Made by a program: the position numbers and the translations under genes. Of a stretch of 64,000 nucleotides of DNA, positions 1 to 10,640 are shown piece after piece; positions within the stretch are counted from its first letter, which is position 1; each line of letters begins with the position of its first letter. Source of the stretch: Rhodospirillales bacterium. Lineage in GTDB: Bacteria; Pseudomonadota; Alphaproteobacteria; SP197. The notes under the pieces are model-generated. The model saw only the letters and a program-made list of their open reading frames with translations, ran no database searches and was not told the DNA's origin. Where the stretch lies: assembly GCA_014323865.1 (NCBI GenBank), contig JACONG010000010.1, positions 1 through 64,000 of the forward strand, in the 5' to 3' direction.

Positions 1-1190
1 TGTCGAAGGAGAAGTTTGAGCGTAGGAAGCCGCATGCGAACATTGGCACGATTGGCCATGTTGACCACGGCAAGACGACGCTGACGGCGGCGATTACGAA
101 GGTTCTCGCGACGACGGGCGGCGCGACGTTCACGGACTACGCGTCGATCGACAAGGCTCCTGAGGAGAAGGAGCGTGGTATCACGATCAACACGGCGCAC
201 GTGGAGTACGAGACCGAGGGTCGGCACTACGCGCACGTTGATTGCCCTGGCCATGCGGACTACGTGAAGAACATGATCACGGGTGCTGCGCAGATGGACG
301 GGGCGATCCTTGTTGTTAACGCCGCCGATGGCCCGATGCCGCAGACGCGTGAGCACATTCTTCTGGCGCGCCAGGTTGGGGTTCCTGCGATTGTTGTTTA
401 CATGAACAAGGTCGACCAGGTTGACGACGAGGAGCTTCTGGAGCTTGTCGAGCTTGAGGTTCGCGAGCTTTTGTCGTCGTACGACTTTCCGGGCGATGAG
501 ATCCCTGTTGTGAAGGGTTCGGCTCTTGCGGCGATGGAGGATCGCGATCCTGAGATCGGTGCGAACACGATCCTTGAACTGATGGCCGCGGTCGACAGTT
601 ACATCCCGACGCCTGAGCGTGCGATCGACCGTCCTTTCCTGATGCCGATTGAGGACGTGTTCTCGATTTCGGGCCGCGGCACGGTTGTGACGGGCCGTGT
701 TGAGCGTGGCGTGGTCACGACGGGCGACGAGGTTGAGATCGTGGGCATCAAGGACACGACGAAGACGGTGTGCACGGGCGTCGAGATGTTCCGCAAGCTG
801 CTTGACCGTGGTGAGGCGGGCGACAACATTGGTGCTCTGCTTCGTGGCACGAAGCGTGAGGAGGTCGAGCGCGGCCAGGTTCTGGCGCAGCCTGCCACGA
901 TCACGCCGCACACGAAGTTCAAGGCCGAGACGTATGTCCTGACGAAGGACGAGGGTGGTCGTCACACGCCGTTCTTCACGAACTATCGTCCGCAGTTCTA
1001 CTTCCGTACGACGGATGTGACGGGCCACGTGCTGCTGCCGGACGGCGTCGAGATGGTGATGCCGGGCGACAACATCACGATGAACGTCGAACTGATCGCG
1101 CCGATCGCGATGGACGAGGGCCTGCGCTTTGCCATCCGCGAAGGCGGACGCACCGTCGGTGCCGGCGTCGTCGCACAAATCATCGAGTAA
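1..1190 (+). CDS. tuf: Elongation factor Tu (lacks only the first base of its start codon)
   Basis: EF-Tu is the GTPase that delivers aminoacyl-tRNA to the ribosomal A site. The window opens on the last two bases of the start codon, so the gene is complete except for one A; total length is about 396 residues, normal for the family. Visible G motifs are GHVDHGKT (residues 19-26), DCPGH (81-85) and NKVD (136-139), followed by the beta-barrel domains 2 and 3 ending in VVAQIIE. It lies 34 bp before rpsJ, the usual junction of the str and S10 operons. Codon use is odd: Thr is nearly always ACG and many codons end in T, but the last ~100 bases switch to C-ending codons. Confidence 0.98.
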   Translation, partial: SKEKFERRKPHANIGTIGHVDHGKTTLTAAITKVLATTGGATFTDYASIDKAPEEKERGITINTAHVEYETEGRHYAHVDCPGHADYVKNMITGAAQMDGAILVVNAADGPMPQTREHILLARQVGVPAIVVYMNKVDQVDDEELLELVELEVRELLSSYDFPGDEIPVVKGSALAAMEDRDPEIGANTILELMAAVDSYIPTPERAIDRPFLMPIEDVFSISGRGTVVTGRVERGVVTTGDEVEIVGIKDTTKTVCTGVEMFRKLLDRGEAGDNIGALLRGTKREEVERGQVLAQPATITPHTKFKAETYVLTKDEGGRHTPFFTNYRPQFYFRTTDVTGHVLLPDGVEMVMPGDNITMNVELIAPIAMDEGLRFAIREGGRTVGAGVVAQIIE

Positions 1191-1224
1191 GACCGCAGGC
1201 AGGCGGGAAAACAGGAGAAGCACC

Positions 1225-1533
1225 ATGGCGGGTCAAAACATCCGCATTCGGCTGAAGGCCTTCGACCACCGGTTGCTCGACCAGTCGACGAATGAAATTG
1301 TTGGCACGGCCAAGCGGACCGGTGCCCAGGTGCGGGGACCGATCCCGTTGCCGACGCGTATCGAGAAATTCACGGTTCTGCGAGGACCCCACATCGACAA
1401 GGAGTCCCGCGAGCAGTTCGAGATGCGCACCCACAAGCGTCTGATCGACATCGTCGAGCCGACCCCGCAGACCGTCGACGCTCTCATGAAGCTCGACCTT
1501 GCGGCTGGTGTCGACGTTGAGATCAAGCTCTGA
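1225..1533 (+). CDS. rpsJ: 30S ribosomal protein S10
   Basis: Small-subunit head protein, also the NusE partner in antitermination. The product is 102 residues, the family length, starting [20 protein letters not shown]. The ATG at 1225 is chosen over an earlier in-frame ATG inside tuf because it follows AGGAG at 1213-1217 and matches the conserved N-terminus. First gene of the S10 operon proper. Confidence 0.97.
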   Translation: MAGQNIRIRLKAFDHRLLDQSTNEIVGTAKRTGAQVRGPIPLPTRIEKFTVLRGPHIDKESREQFEMRTHKRLIDIVEPTPQTVDALMKLDLAAGVDVEIKL

Positions 1534-1543
1534 GGAACGATTG

Positions 1544-2284
1544 ATGCGTACCGGTATAATCGCCAGAAAAATTGGCATGAGCCGCGTTTTCACGGGCGAC
1601 GGTGGCCATGTCCCCGTGACCGTTCTGCAGGCGCAGGATAACCGGGTTGTCGGCCAACGCACTCAGGAGCGCGACGGCTACGTCGCCGTTCAGATCGGCG
1701 CACAGCCCGCCAAGGTGAAACACTTGAACAGCGCCGAGCGCGGTCAGTTCTCCAAGGCCGGTGTTGAGCCCGTCCGCAAGGTTGTCGAGTTCCGCGTCAG
1801 CAACGATGCAGTGCTGCCTGTCGGCGCGCAGATCTCGGTCGAGCACTTTGTTGCCGGCCAGATGGTTGATGTCACCGGCACGTCGAAGGGCCGCGGTTTC
1901 GCGGGTTCGATGAAGCGGCACAACTTCGGCGGTATGCGCGCCAGCCATGGTGTCTCGGTGTCGCATCGTGCCCATGGTTCAACCGGCAACAGCCAGGATC
2001 CGGGCAAGGTGTGGAAGGGCAAGAAGATGGCTGGCCACATGGGCGACAAGCGCGTCACGACCCAGAACCTTGAGGTTGTCGGGACCGATATCGAACACGG
2101 CCTGATCATGATCAAGGGCAGCATCCCCGGCGCCAGGGAAGGCTGGGTGATAGTGTCGGACGCTGTGAAGGTCGATGCGCCGGGTGATCTGCCGTTTCCA
2201 GCGGCTCTGATCGAGGACGCGCAGCCGGAGGTGGCCGAAGAGGCCGCGCCCGAAGGTGGCGAGAACGCAGGAGAAGACAAGTAA
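1544..2284 (+). CDS. rplC: 50S ribosomal protein L3
   Basis: Early-assembly 23S rRNA binding protein; 246 residues from ATG 1544 ([16 protein letters not shown]). The central glycine-rich loop around [20 protein letters not shown] is the conserved segment that reaches towards the peptidyl-transferase centre and carries the Gln methylated in many bacteria. The C-terminus has an acidic extension ([18 protein letters not shown]), common in alphaproteobacterial L3. Starts 10 bp after rpsJ. Confidence 0.97.
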   Translation: MRTGIIARKIGMSRVFTGDGGHVPVTVLQAQDNRVVGQRTQERDGYVAVQIGAQPAKVKHLNSAERGQFSKAGVEPVRKVVEFRVSNDAVLPVGAQISVEHFVAGQMVDVTGTSKGRGFAGSMKRHNFGGMRASHGVSVSHRAHGSTGNSQDPGKVWKGKKMAGHMGDKRVTTQNLEVVGTDIEHGLIMIKGSIPGAREGWVIVSDAVKVDAPGDLPFPAALIEDAQPEVAEEAAPEGGENAGEDK

Positions 2285-2286
2285 TC

Positions 2287-2907
2287 ATGAAGGCTGACGT
2301 TCTCACCTTGGACAACAGGAAGTCCGGCTCGGTCGAGCTGAGCGACGACGTGTTCGGCCTGCCGGCCCGCCCGGACATTCTGGCCCGTGTCATCAACTGG
2401 CAGCTCGCCAAGCGCCGGGCCGGAACCCATTCGACCAGGTCGACCAGCGACGTTGTCGGCACGACCCACCGTGTCGGTCGCCAGAAGGGCGGCGGCACGG
2501 CGCGCCACGGCAGCCGGAAGACTAACGTGTTCCGCGGTGGTGCCGTGGCACATGGTCCGGTCCAGCGCAGCCACGCCTTCAAGCTGCCCAAGCGCATCCG
2601 TTCGCTGGGCCTGAAGACGGCGCTCTCGGTCAAGCAGGCCGACGGCAAGCTGGTCGTGCTGGAGAATGCCGAACTTGAAGGGCCGAAGACGAAGGATCTC
2701 GTCGCCCGGCTTTCAGCCATGGGCATCGCCAATGCATTGATCGTCGACGGCGCTGCCGTCAACGAGAACTTCGCCCGGGCGGCCTCGAACATTCCCGGCA
2801 TCGACGTGCTGTCGAGCATGGGCGCGAACGTCTACGACATTGTGCGCCGCGACACGCTGGTGCTGACCAGGGACGCCGTCACGGTGCTTGAGGAGAGGCT
2901 CAAATGA
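2287..2907 (+). CDS. rplD: 50S ribosomal protein L4
   Basis: L4 lines the peptide exit tunnel and, in enterobacteria, represses its own operon. 206 residues, usual length. The basic tunnel loop [20 protein letters not shown] is well conserved. It begins 2 bp after the rplC stop and overlaps rplW by four bases, as expected of translationally coupled S10 operon genes. Confidence 0.97.
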   Translation: MKADVLTLDNRKSGSVELSDDVFGLPARPDILARVINWQLAKRRAGTHSTRSTSDVVGTTHRVGRQKGGGTARHGSRKTNVFRGGAVAHGPVQRSHAFKLPKRIRSLGLKTALSVKQADGKLVVLENAELEGPKTKDLVARLSAMGIANALIVDGAAVNENFARAASNIPGIDVLSSMGANVYDIVRRDTLVLTRDAVTVLEERLK

Positions 2908-3197
2908 GTCTGGCAAAGAACTACGACATCATCCGCAGCCCTGTGATCACTGAGAAGTCGACCCAGGGGGCGGTGTACAACCAGGTGACGTTCCGCGTCG
3001 ACCGCCGCGCCACGAAGCCCGAAATCAAGAAGGCCGTTGAGGAGCTCTTCAAGGTCGAGGTCACGGCGGTGAACACGCTGAACCAGCAGGGCAAGACCAA
3101 ACGTTTCCGTGGCCGCATGGGCCGCCGCAGCGCGGTGAAGAAAGCGATCGTGACCCTGGCCGAAGGCCACGTGATCGATGTCACGACGGGAGTCTGA
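2904..3197 (+). CDS. rplW: 50S ribosomal protein L23
   Basis: L23 sits at the tunnel exit and is the docking site for trigger factor and SRP. 97 residues, normal. The conserved start [14 protein letters not shown] is present, as is the basic hairpin [20 protein letters not shown]. The start ATG overlaps the rplD stop (ATGA). Confidence 0.97.
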   Translation: MSLAKNYDIIRSPVITEKSTQGAVYNQVTFRVDRRATKPEIKKAVEELFKVEVTAVNTLNQQGKTKRFRGRMGRRSAVKKAIVTLAEGHVIDVTTGV

Positions 3198-3201
3198 AGT
3201 C

Positions 3202-4035
3202 ATGGCGCTGAAACCCCATAAGCCGGTCACGCCGGGCCAGCGCAATCTGGTCCAGGTCGACCGCTCGCACCTGCACAAGGGCGGGCCGGTCAAGGAGTTG
3301 ACCGAAGGCCTGAACAAGAAGGGCGGCCACAATGTGCATGGCCGCATCACGATGCGTCATCGTGGTGGCGGTCATAAGCGCCGTTACCGCTTGGTCGATT
3401 TCAAGCGCCGCAAGTTCGATGTCGTCGGCATAGTCGAGCGCCTCGAGTACGATCCCAATCGCTCGGCCTATATCGCGCTGATCAACTACGACGATGGCGA
3501 GCAGGCCTACATCCTGGCCCCGCACCGCCTCCAGCCCGGCGACAAGATCGTTTCCGGCGAGCGGACCGACATTCGCCCCGGCAACGCCATGCCGCTGCAG
3601 AACATCCCGGTGGGCACGATCGTCCACAACATTGAGATGAAGGCCAGGGGCGGCGGCAAGATCGCACGTTCGGCCGGCAACCACGCCCAGCTGATCGGCA
3701 AGGACCAGGGTTACGCTCAGCTCCGCCTGAGCTCGGGCGAGATGCGCATGGTGCGTGGCGAATGCATGGCCACGATCGGCGCGGTCTCGAACCCCGATCA
3801 TCAGAACCGCAAGCTCGGCAAGGCCGGCCGCAAGCGTTGGATGGGCAGACGCCCGTCGGTGCGCGGCGTGGTCATGAACCCGGTCGATCACCCGCACGGC
3901 GGCGGCGAGGGTCGCACCAGCGGTGGCCGTCATCCGGTGACCCCGTGGGGCAAGCCGACCAAGGGTGCGCGTACACGAAGCAAGAAGGCGAGTGACAAGC
4001 TGATCATCGCGCGTCGCCACCGCAAGAAGCGCTAG
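3202..4035 (+). CDS. rplB: 50S ribosomal protein L2
   Basis: L2 is required for subunit joining and peptidyl transfer. 277 residues from ATG 3202 ([15 protein letters not shown]); the ATG 24 bases upstream lies inside rplW and lacks support. The C-terminal signature [20 protein letters not shown], containing the functionally critical His, is intact. Ends with TAG, which shows that TAG is an ordinary stop codon here. Confidence 0.98.
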   Translation: MALKPHKPVTPGQRNLVQVDRSHLHKGGPVKELTEGLNKKGGHNVHGRITMRHRGGGHKRRYRLVDFKRRKFDVVGIVERLEYDPNRSAYIALINYDDGEQAYILAPHRLQPGDKIVSGERTDIRPGNAMPLQNIPVGTIVHNIEMKARGGGKIARSAGNHAQLIGKDQGYAQLRLSSGEMRMVRGECMATIGAVSNPDHQNRKLGKAGRKRWMGRRPSVRGVVMNPVDHPHGGGEGRTSGGRHPVTPWGKPTKGARTRSKKASDKLIIARRHRKKR

Positions 4036-4046
4036 GAGGACCAGAG

Positions 4047-4325
4047 GTGTCTCGTTCTGTCTGGAAAGGTCCGTTTGTGGACGGCTATCTGCTCAAGAAG
4101 GCCGATGCCGTGCGCGAATCCGGGCGCAAGGAAGTGATCAAGACCTGGTCGCGCCGCTCGACGATCATGCCCCAGTTCGTGGGCCTGACCTTCGGCGTCT
4201 ACAACGGCCAGAAGCACGTGCCCGTGCTCGTGACCGAGAACATGGTGGGCCACAAGTTTGGCGAGTTCTCGCCAACCCGGAACTACTACGGTCACGCCGC
4301 CGACAGGAAGTCGAGGAGGGGCTGA
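4047..4325 (+). CDS. rpsS: 30S ribosomal protein S19
   Basis: Head protein contacting the B1 bridge. 92 residues starting at GTG 4047 ([17 protein letters not shown]); AGGAGG at 4034-4039 supports this start and no ATG is available. The conserved [20 protein letters not shown] segment is present. Confidence 0.97.
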   Translation: MSRSVWKGPFVDGYLLKKADAVRESGRKEVIKTWSRRSTIMPQFVGLTFGVYNGQKHVPVLVTENMVGHKFGEFSPTRNYYGHAADRKSRRG

Positions 4326-4329
4326 GGTC

Positions 4330-4713
4330 ATGGGCAAGAAAAACTTGGAGCGTCAGCTCCCCGACAACGAGGTCCGCGCGATGGCGCGTTCGCTGCGCAC
4401 CAGTTCGCGCAAGCTTAACCTCGTTGCCGAGCAGATCCGCGGCAAGCCGGTCGCCAGGGCCTTGGCCGAGCTCACCTTCTCAAAGCGCCGCATCGCGGTC
4501 GACGTCAAGAAGGTGCTGCAGTCGGCGATTGCCAACGCGGAGAACAATCACGGCCTCGACGTCGACCGCTTGGTGGTGGCGCGTGCGTCAGTCGGCCAGA
4601 GCATCAAGATGCGCCGTTTTCGCCCCGCGGGCCGTGGTCGCCTCCACCCTTATCGCAGGGAATTCAGCAACATCGAGATCATTGTTCGTGAAGTTGCGGA
4701 GAGCGAGTACTGA
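4330..4713 (+). CDS. rplV: 50S ribosomal protein L22
   Basis: Exit-tunnel protein whose beta-hairpin forms part of the constriction. 127 residues from ATG 4330, including the ~17-residue N-terminal extension usual in alphaproteobacteria. The hairpin segment [20 protein letters not shown] is conserved. A second ATG at 4381 would give a shorter protein, but 4330 follows rpsS by only four bases and is preferred. Shares its last base with the rpsC start. Confidence 0.96.
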   Translation: MGKKNLERQLPDNEVRAMARSLRTSSRKLNLVAEQIRGKPVARALAELTFSKRRIAVDVKKVLQSAIANAENNHGLDVDRLVVARASVGQSIKMRRFRPAGRGRLHPYRREFSNIEIIVREVAESEY

Positions 4714-5402
4714 TGGGACACAAGGTTAACCCGATCGGGCTTCGGCTCGGCATCAACCGCACCTGGGACTCGCGCTGGTACGCCGATGGCCTCGACTATG
4801 CGCGGATGCTGCATGAGGATCTCGCGATTCGCGAGTATGTGCGTAGCCAGCTCGGTCAGGCCGGCATCAGCAAGGTTGTCGTGGAGCGCCAGGCCGCGAA
4901 GGTCCGGGTCTCGATTCACACGGCGCGCCCCGGCGTGGTGATCGGCAAGCGCGGCGCCGACATCGAGAAGCTCAAGCAGGGCCTCCAGAAGATGACGGAG
5001 TCCGAGGTGACGGTGAACATCGTCGAAATCCGCAAGCCCGAGGTCGACGCCTACCTCGTCGCTGAGAACATTGCCCAGCAGCTCGAGCGCCGGATTTCCT
5101 TCCGTCGCGCCATGAAACGTGCCGTGCAGTCGGCCATGCGCCTGGGCGCCGAAGGCATCCGCATCAACGTCGGCGGTCGCCTCGGCGGCGCCGAGATCGC
5201 GCGTGTCGAGTGGTACCGCGAGGGTCGCGTCCCGCTTCATACCCTGCGCGCCGACATCGACTTCGGTCGGGTCACCGCGAATACCGCTTACGGCTCTTTG
5301 GGCATCAAGACCTGGATCTTCAAGGGCGAGATCTTCGCCTACGACCCGCTGGCGCACGAGAAGCGTGAGACCGGGGCGCAGGGCGGCCAGGCCCGCAACT
5401 GA
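4713..5402 (+). CDS. rpsC: 30S ribosomal protein S3
   Basis: mRNA entry-channel protein with helicase-like role. 229 residues. The KH domain [14 protein letters not shown] (GxxG loop) is clear, and the C-terminal domain runs to GGQARN. Its ATG overlaps the rplV stop by one base (TGATG arrangement), so translation is coupled. Confidence 0.97.
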   Translation: MGHKVNPIGLRLGINRTWDSRWYADGLDYARMLHEDLAIREYVRSQLGQAGISKVVVERQAAKVRVSIHTARPGVVIGKRGADIEKLKQGLQKMTESEVTVNIVEIRKPEVDAYLVAENIAQQLERRISFRRAMKRAVQSAMRLGAEGIRINVGGRLGGAEIARVEWYREGRVPLHTLRADIDFGRVTANTAYGSLGIKTWIFKGEIFAYDPLAHEKRETGAQGGQARN

Positions 5403-5420
5403 GATCAAGGAAACTGAGAG

Positions 5421-5831
5421 ATGCTGTCACCGAAACGCACAAGGTTCCGCAAGGCGCACAAGGGCCGTATCCACGGCAACGCAAAGGGTTACACCACGCT
5501 GAACTTCGGCTCCTACGGCATGAAGTCGCAGATGGCCGGTCGTATCACCGCGCGCCAGATTGAGGCCGCGCGTCGTGCGATCACGCGTTACATGAAGCGC
5601 GCCGGTCGCGTGTGGGTCACGGTCTTCCCGGACGTTCCGGTTTCGACCAAACCCGCCGAGGTTCGCATGGGTAAGGGCAAGGGCTCGCCCGAGTACTGGA
5701 TGTGCCGGGTCAAGCCGGGTCGCGTGATGTTCGAGCTTGACGGTGTCGACGAGGAGATCGCTCGCGAGGCCATCCGTCTGGGTGCTGCCAAGTTGCCGAT
5801 CCCTGTCAAGTTCATTCAGCGGTTGCACTGA
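5421..5831 (+). CDS. rplP: 50S ribosomal protein L16
   Basis: Binds near the A-site tRNA and organises 23S rRNA. 136 residues, starting [19 protein letters not shown]. The conserved [20 protein letters not shown] and [11 protein letters not shown] segments are present, including the Arg (in MKRAGR) hydroxylated in some bacteria. 18 bp after rpsC. Confidence 0.97.
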   Translation: MLSPKRTRFRKAHKGRIHGNAKGYTTLNFGSYGMKSQMAGRITARQIEAARRAITRYMKRAGRVWVTVFPDVPVSTKPAEVRMGKGKGSPEYWMCRVKPGRVMFELDGVDEEIAREAIRLGAAKLPIPVKFIQRLH

Positions 5832-5842
5832 GGGAGACCGTC

Positions 5843-6046
5843 ATGAAGGCTGCCGACGTACGCGCCATGAGCGCCGACCAGATGAGCGACGAGGTTCTGA
5901 CGCTCAAGAAGGAGCTGTTCAACCTGCGTTTCCAGCAGGCGAGCGGTCAGTTGGAAAACACTGCGCGTATGCGGCAGGTCCGCCGTGACATCGCGCGCAT
6001 CAAGACCATCCAGTCCAAGGCCAACAAGGCCCCAGTCGGTTCATAA
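5843..6046 (+). CDS. rpmC: 50S ribosomal protein L29
   Basis: Small two-helix protein at the tunnel exit next to L23. 67 residues; the conserved helix [19 protein letters not shown] is visible, followed by the [12 protein letters not shown] helix. Starts 11 bp after rplP behind a GGGAG ribosome-binding site. Confidence 0.96.
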   Translation: MKAADVRAMSADQMSDEVLTLKKELFNLRFQQASGQLENTARMRQVRRDIARIKTIQSKANKAPVGS

Positions 6047-6058
6047 GGGAAGAGAGAG

Positions 6059-6295
6059 ATGCCGCGTCGCGTGATGCAGGGTATGGTGACCAGCAAGTCC
6101 GGTGACAAGACCGTTGTGGTCAACGTCGAACGGCTGATGAAGCACCCGATCTACAAGAAGACGATCCGCCGCTCGAAGCGCTACCACGCCCACGACGAGG
6201 GAAACGAGGTGGCCGTCGGCCAGACCGTGCGGATCCAGGAATGTGCCCCAATCTCCAAGCGCAAGCGTTGGATGGTCGTCGGGGACGAGGCCTGA
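6059..6295 (+). CDS. rpsQ: 30S ribosomal protein S17
   Basis: Primary 16S rRNA binding OB-fold protein. 78 residues starting [20 protein letters not shown]. The conserved [18 protein letters not shown] signature is intact. Preceded by GGGAAGAGAGAG, a purine-rich ribosome-binding region. Confidence 0.96.
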   Translation: MPRRVMQGMVTSKSGDKTVVVNVERLMKHPIYKKTIRRSKRYHAHDEGNEVAVGQTVRIQECAPISKRKRWMVVGDEA

Positions 6296-6308
6296 GAGGA
6301 CATGATAG

Positions 6309-6677
6309 ATGATTCAGCAGGAAACCAACCTGGACGTCGCTGACAACTCTGGCGCCCGCCGTGTCCAGTGTATTAAGGTTCTGGGTGGCTCCAAGCGCAA
6401 GACGGCGACTGTGGGCGACATCATCGTCGTGGCGGTCAAGGAGGCGCAGCCCGGTCAGCGCGTGAAGAAGGGCGAAGTGGCCCGTGCTGTGATCGTGCGT
6501 ACGGCCAAGGAAATCCGCCGCCCCGATGGCAGCGCGCTGCGTTTTGACCGCAATGCCGCGGTCATCATCAACCGTCAGAACGAGCCGGTCGGCACCCGTA
6601 TCTTCGGCCCGGTCACGCGTGAACTGCGCAGCCGGAACTTCATGAAGATCATCTCGCTGGCTCCGGAGGTGCTCTGA
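6309..6677 (+). CDS. rplN: 50S ribosomal protein L14
   Basis: Subunit-interface protein forming bridge B8. 122 residues, exactly the family length, starting [20 protein letters not shown]. First gene of the spc block (L14-L24-L5-S14-S8-L6-L18-S5-L30-L15-SecY), here contiguous with the S10 block. Confidence 0.97.
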   Translation: MIQQETNLDVADNSGARRVQCIKVLGGSKRKTATVGDIIVVAVKEAQPGQRVKKGEVARAVIVRTAKEIRRPDGSALRFDRNAAVIINRQNEPVGTRIFGPVTRELRSRNFMKIISLAPEVL

Positions 6678-6678
6678 G

Positions 6679-6996
6679 ATGGCGGCCAAGATCAGAAAGG
6701 GCGACCGGGTGATCGTTCTGGCCGGCCGTGACCGCGGCCGTGAGGGCGAGGTGCTCAAGGTGCTGACCGGTGAAAACCGGGCGATCGTGAACGGCGTCAA
6801 CATGGCGCGCCGCCACCTGAAGCCCTCTCAGACGACGCCGGGCGGGATTGAGGACAAGGAACTGCCGATCCAGCTCTCCAACCTGGCACTCGTCGATCCC
6901 AAGGATGGCAAGCCGACCCGTGTCGGTTTCCAGACGCTGGATGACGGCCGCAAGGTTCGCGTGGCCCGTCGTTCCGGCGAAATGATCGACTCCTGA
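6679..6996 (+). CDS. rplX: 50S ribosomal protein L24
   Basis: Assembly initiator protein. 105 residues with the N-terminal KOW motif ([20 protein letters not shown]) and the typical [20 protein letters not shown] segment. Starts one base after the rplN stop. Confidence 0.96.
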   Translation: MAAKIRKGDRVIVLAGRDRGREGEVLKVLTGENRAIVNGVNMARRHLKPSQTTPGGIEDKELPIQLSNLALVDPKDGKPTRVGFQTLDDGRKVRVARRSGEMIDS

Positions 6997-7010
6997 CCGG
7001 AACGCACATG

Positions 7011-7559
7011 ATGGCTACCGCAAGACTCCGGGAACATTATACTGAAACCGTCAGGCCCGCCCTGATGGAGCAGTTCGGCTACACAAACATCCACGCTGTG
7101 CCGAAGCTCGAGAAGATCGTGCTGAACATGGGCGTGAGTGAGGGCATCGCCGACTCCAGGCAGGTCGACAACGCGACCAACGAACTGACGCTGATTGCCG
7201 GCCAGAAAGCCGTCCCGACGCGCGCCAAGAAGTCGATTGCAAACTTCAAGCTGCGCGAGGGCATGGCCGTGGGTACGAAGGTCACGCTGCGTGGCACACA
7301 GATGTACGAATTCCTTGATCGTCTCGTGAACATCGCGCTGCCCCGCGTCCGTGACTTCCGCGGCATTAGCGGCAAGAGCTTCGACGGCCGTGGCAACTAC
7401 GCCATGGGCTTGAAGGAACAGATCGTTTTCCCCGAGATCGACTACGACCAGGTCAGCGCGATCCGGGGACTTGATATCGTCATTTGCACGACGGCCAAGA
7501 CCAACGAGGAAGCCTATGCGCTGCTCGATGGTTTCCAGATGCCGTTCGTGAAGAACTGA
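7011..7559 (+). CDS. rplE: 50S ribosomal protein L5
   Basis: 5S rRNA binding protein of the central protuberance. 182 residues from ATG 7011 ([20 protein letters not shown]); an adjacent ATG at 7008 would add one Met. Conserved segments [13 protein letters not shown] and the C-terminal [19 protein letters not shown] are present. Confidence 0.97.
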   Translation: MATARLREHYTETVRPALMEQFGYTNIHAVPKLEKIVLNMGVSEGIADSRQVDNATNELTLIAGQKAVPTRAKKSIANFKLREGMAVGTKVTLRGTQMYEFLDRLVNIALPRVRDFRGISGKSFDGRGNYAMGLKEQIVFPEIDYDQVSAIRGLDIVICTTAKTNEEAYALLDGFQMPFVKN

Positions 7560-7585
7560 CCCCAAGCGGTTCGAAGGGAAACGAC

Positions 7586-7891
7586 ATGGCCAAGAAGAGC
7601 GCCATTGAGAAGAACAATCGTCGCAAGCGTCTGGTGGCGAAGTACGCCGCTAAGCGTGCCGAGCTTCTTGCGATCGCGAACAACCGCGAACTGCCGATTG
7701 AGGAGCGCTTCCAGGCGCGTCTCGAGCTCGCCAAGATGCCGCGCAACTCGGCGAGGGTGCGCGTCCGCAACCGCTGCGGCGTCACCGGACGTCCGCGTGG
7801 CTATCACCGTAAATTTAACATGTCCCGCGTCTTGTTGCGCCAACTGGCCTCCGACGGGTTCATCCCCGGTGTGACCAAGTCGAGCTGGTAA
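7586..7891 (+). CDS. rpsN: 30S ribosomal protein S14 (zinc-free type)
   Basis: Head protein, 101 residues from ATG 7586 ([20 protein letters not shown]). It is the long zinc-independent form: the region [20 protein letters not shown] has a single Cys rather than the paired CxxC motifs of the short form. Earlier in-frame starts lie inside rplE and are not conserved. Confidence 0.97.
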   Translation: MAKKSAIEKNNRRKRLVAKYAAKRAELLAIANNRELPIEERFQARLELAKMPRNSARVRVRNRCGVTGRPRGYHRKFNMSRVLLRQLASDGFIPGVTKSSW

Positions 7892-7904
7892 GGGGAGGGC
7901 GCCA

Positions 7905-8303
7905 ATGGCAATGACAGATCCCTTGGGCGATATGCTCGCCCGTATCAGGAACGGACACATGCGCCGCAAGTCGCAGGTGAACTGCCCGGCTTCGAAGCTG
8001 AAGGAGAACGTCCTTTCGGTGCTGAAGCGCGAGGGTTTCATCCGCGACTACCGCCGCGATGCCGTCGACACGCCCAAGCCTGAACTTGTGATCGAGCTCA
8101 AGTACTACGAGGGCGTTCCGGTCATTCGCGAAATCGGCCGTGTCAGCAAGCCAGGCCGCCGCGTCTATTCGGGCGTGAGCGACATGCCGCGCGTCTATGG
8201 CGGTCTCGGCGTCACCATCGTTTCGACGCCCAAGGGCGTCATGACCGATCACGAGGCCCGCGCTGCCAACGTCGGCGGCGAGGTCCTGTGCAAGGTGTTC
8301 TGA
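7905..8303 (+). CDS. rpsH: 30S ribosomal protein S8
   Basis: Central-domain 16S binding protein; the translational repressor of the spc operon in E. coli. 132 residues starting [17 protein letters not shown]. The C-terminal signature [17 protein letters not shown] is intact. Confidence 0.97.
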   Translation: MAMTDPLGDMLARIRNGHMRRKSQVNCPASKLKENVLSVLKREGFIRDYRRDAVDTPKPELVIELKYYEGVPVIREIGRVSKPGRRVYSGVSDMPRVYGGLGVTIVSTPKGVMTDHEARAANVGGEVLCKVF

Positions 8304-8331
8304 GGAACGCCGGAAGACTGGGGAACGAACC

Positions 8332-8868
8332 ATGTCACGCGTAGGCAAGAATGCCGTAGACATACCATCGGGCGTCGAGGTCTCGATCAACGACGACGTC
8401 GTTGAGGTCAAGGGTAAGAACGGCACGTTGAGTCAGCACATCCTGCCCCACCACGTCACCGTGATGATGGAGGAGCGGCAGGTCGTGGTGACGCCCAACG
8501 ATAACACCAAGCGGGCTCGGGCTCTGTGGGGCACGACGCGCGCCAACATCCAGACCATGGTCACCGGTGTGACCGAGGGCTTCAAGCGCGAGCTCGAGAT
8601 TCAGGGCGTCGGCTATCGTGCCCAGATGCAGGGCAAGACGCTGAAGCTGCAGCTTGGCTACAGCCACGACGTCGAGTTCCCGGTGCCTGACGGCATCACC
8701 ATCGAATGCCCCAACCAGACCGAGATCGTGGTGTCGGGCGTTGACAAGCAGCGGGTCAGCCAGGTCGCTTCGAACATCCGCGGCTGGCGTCCGCCTGAGC
8801 CCTATAAGGGCAAGGGCATCCGCTACAAGGACGAGTACGTCCTGCGTAAGGAAGGCAAGAAGAAGTAA
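8332..8868 (+). CDS. rplF: 50S ribosomal protein L6
   Basis: Binds near the sarcin-ricin loop and the L7/L12 base. 178 residues starting MSRVGKNAVDIPSGVEVSIN. Two tandem alpha/beta domains; the C-terminal rRNA-binding signature PEPYKGKGIRYKDEYVLRKE is conserved. Confidence 0.97.
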   Translation: MSRVGKNAVDIPSGVEVSINDDVVEVKGKNGTLSQHILPHHVTVMMEERQVVVTPNDNTKRARALWGTTRANIQTMVTGVTEGFKRELEIQGVGYRAQMQGKTLKLQLGYSHDVEFPVPDGITIECPNQTEIVVSGVDKQRVSQVASNIRGWRPPEPYKGKGIRYKDEYVLRKEGKKK

Positions 8869-8874
8869 GCCGCC

Positions 8875-9237
8875 ATGAAGAACGCAAGAGATCTTCACGC
8901 CCGCCGCTCCGGGCGTATCCGCCGCAAGGTCAAGGCGGGTCAGAACGGAAAGCCCCGGCTTTCGGTGTTCCGCTCGGGCAAGCACATCTATGCCCAGGTG
9001 ATTGACGATGGCGCAGGCCACACGATGGCGCAGGCCTCATCGCTCGACAGTGGCGTGCGCGGTGATTCGCCCACGGGTGCGAACATTGATGCGGCTGCGA
9101 AGGTCGGTAAGGCGATCGCCGAAAAGGCGACGGCCGCCGGCGTCACCGAGGTTGTCTTTGATCGCGGCGGTTGCCGCTATCACGGCCGAGTCAAGGCCTT
9201 GGCCGATGCCGCCCGCGAGGGCGGCCTTAAGTTCTGA
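8875..9237 (+). CDS. rplR: 50S ribosomal protein L18
   Basis: 5S rRNA binding protein. 120 residues with the usual basic N-terminus ([20 protein letters not shown]) and C-terminal [20 protein letters not shown]. Six bases after rplF. Confidence 0.96.
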   Translation: MKNARDLHARRSGRIRRKVKAGQNGKPRLSVFRSGKHIYAQVIDDGAGHTMAQASSLDSGVRGDSPTGANIDAAAKVGKAIAEKATAAGVTEVVFDRGGCRYHGRVKALADAAREGGLKF

Positions 9238-9269
9238 GCCGCGCAGGCCAGGGAAAAGGAAGCACAACG

Positions 9270-9890
9270 ATGGTTATGGCAGGACGTGAGCAGCGTGGCG
9301 GCGGTCGCAACGACCGTGGCGGCAACCGGAACGAGCGCGGCGGAGGCCGCGGTCGCGGCGGCGATCGCGATGAGGGCAACGAGTTTCTCGAGAAGCTCGT
9401 CAGCATCAACCGCGTCGCCAAGGTGGTGAAGGGCGGTCGTCGCTTCGGTTTTGCTGCGCTCGTCGTTGTCGGTGACCAGAAGGGCCGCGTCGGTCACGGC
9501 GCCGGCAAGGCGCGCGAGGTGCCCGAGGCGATCCGCAAGGCGACTGAGCAGGCCAGGCACAACATGATCCGCGTTCCTCTGCGTGAGGGGCGCACGTTGC
9601 ACCACGACGTGAAGGGCCGCTACGGTGCGGGCCGCGTTGTTCTGCGCACCGCGCCTCCGGGTACCGGCGTGATCGCCGGCGGCCCGATGCGCGCCGTGTT
9701 CGAGGCGCTCGGTGCTCAGGACGTGGTCTGCAAGTCGACCGGCAGCGCCAACCCCCACAACATGGTCAAGGCGACGTTTGATGCCCTGACCCAGACGATG
9801 TCGCCGCGTGCGGTGGCCGCCAAGCGCAACAAGAAGGTTGCGGAGGTTCTGGGCAAGGCCGGTGGCGTCGAGTTTGTCACGGAGAACTGA
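9270..9890 (+). CDS. rpsE: 30S ribosomal protein S5 with a Gly/Arg-rich N-terminal extension
   Basis: S5 takes part in decoding fidelity and mRNA entry. 206 residues. The first ~35 residues are a low-complexity extension rich in Gly, Arg, Asn and Asp ([20 protein letters not shown]), followed by the conserved S5 core from about [20 protein letters not shown]. Charged extensions are common in alphaproteobacterial S5, but the repeated RGG character here is marked. Confidence 0.97.
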   Translation: MVMAGREQRGGGRNDRGGNRNERGGGRGRGGDRDEGNEFLEKLVSINRVAKVVKGGRRFGFAALVVVGDQKGRVGHGAGKAREVPEAIRKATEQARHNMIRVPLREGRTLHHDVKGRYGAGRVVLRTAPPGTGVIAGGPMRAVFEALGAQDVVCKSTGSANPHNMVKATFDALTQTMSPRAVAAKRNKKVAEVLGKAGGVEFVTEN

Positions 9891-9895
9891 TCGCC

Positions 9896-10096
9896 ATGGC
9901 AGGTAAGAAGGACGTCGGCAAGCGTCTGCGCGTGACGCAGATCGGCAGCCCCATCGGCCGCCCGGCCGATCAGCGTCGGACGCTGATCGGTCTCGGCCTC
10001 AACAGGATGCACCGCACCCGTGAGCTGGAAGACACGCTCGCGGTGCGTGGCATGATCAACAAGGTGCGCCACCTGGTGCACTGGGAAGAAGTCTGA
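9896..10096 (+). CDS. rpmD: 50S ribosomal protein L30
   Basis: Small large-subunit protein, 66 residues. The conserved core [20 protein letters not shown] and [16 protein letters not shown] is present. Starts 5 bases after rpsE and lies 32 bp before rplO. Confidence 0.96.
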   Translation: MAGKKDVGKRLRVTQIGSPIGRPADQRRTLIGLGLNRMHRTRELEDTLAVRGMINKVRHLVHWEEV

Positions 10097-10128
10097 CGCA
10101 CTCCAGACGGGCACGGGAAGCTGTAGTC

Positions 10129-10620
10129 ATGAAACTCAACGATATTCGCGACAATAAGGGTTCGACCCACGCCAGGAAGCGGCGCGGCCGCGGCATCGGT
10201 TCGGGCTTGGGCAAGACCGGCGGACGCGGCCACAAGGGCCAGACGTCGCGCTCCGGTGTGGCCGTGGCCAACTTCGAAGGCGGCCAGATGCCGATCTACC
10301 GCCGTCTGCCGATGCGCGGGTTCCGGAATCCGAATCGGCGTGACTATGTCGGCGTCAACGTCGAGCGCATCCAGCAGGCGATCGATGCAGGCAAGCTCGA
10401 TGCCTCCGTGCCGATCGATACCGCCGCACTGAAGGCCGCCGGTGTGATCAAGCGCGCGCGTGACGGTGTGCGTCTGCTTGGCCGTGGCGAGCTGACCGCC
10501 AGGATCGACATCACGGTTGCCGGCGCCACGAAGACGGCGACCGCGACGATCGAGAAGGTCGGCGGCAGCGTCACGATCACCGTCGCCAAGGCCAAAAAGG
10601 CCGAAGCGGACGCCGAGTAA
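10129..10620 (+). CDS. rplO: 50S ribosomal protein L15
   Basis: Late-assembly 23S rRNA binding protein, 163 residues. The N-terminal Gly/Arg-rich tail [19 protein letters not shown] is the family hallmark. Last ribosomal protein of the spc block before secY. Confidence 0.97.
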   Translation: MKLNDIRDNKGSTHARKRRGRGIGSGLGKTGGRGHKGQTSRSGVAVANFEGGQMPIYRRLPMRGFRNPNRRDYVGVNVERIQQAIDAGKLDASVPIDTAALKAAGVIKRARDGVRLLGRGELTARIDITVAGATKTATATIEKVGGSVTITVAKAKKAEADAE

Positions 10621-10640
10621 GGACGTCAAGGCAGCGCTAG

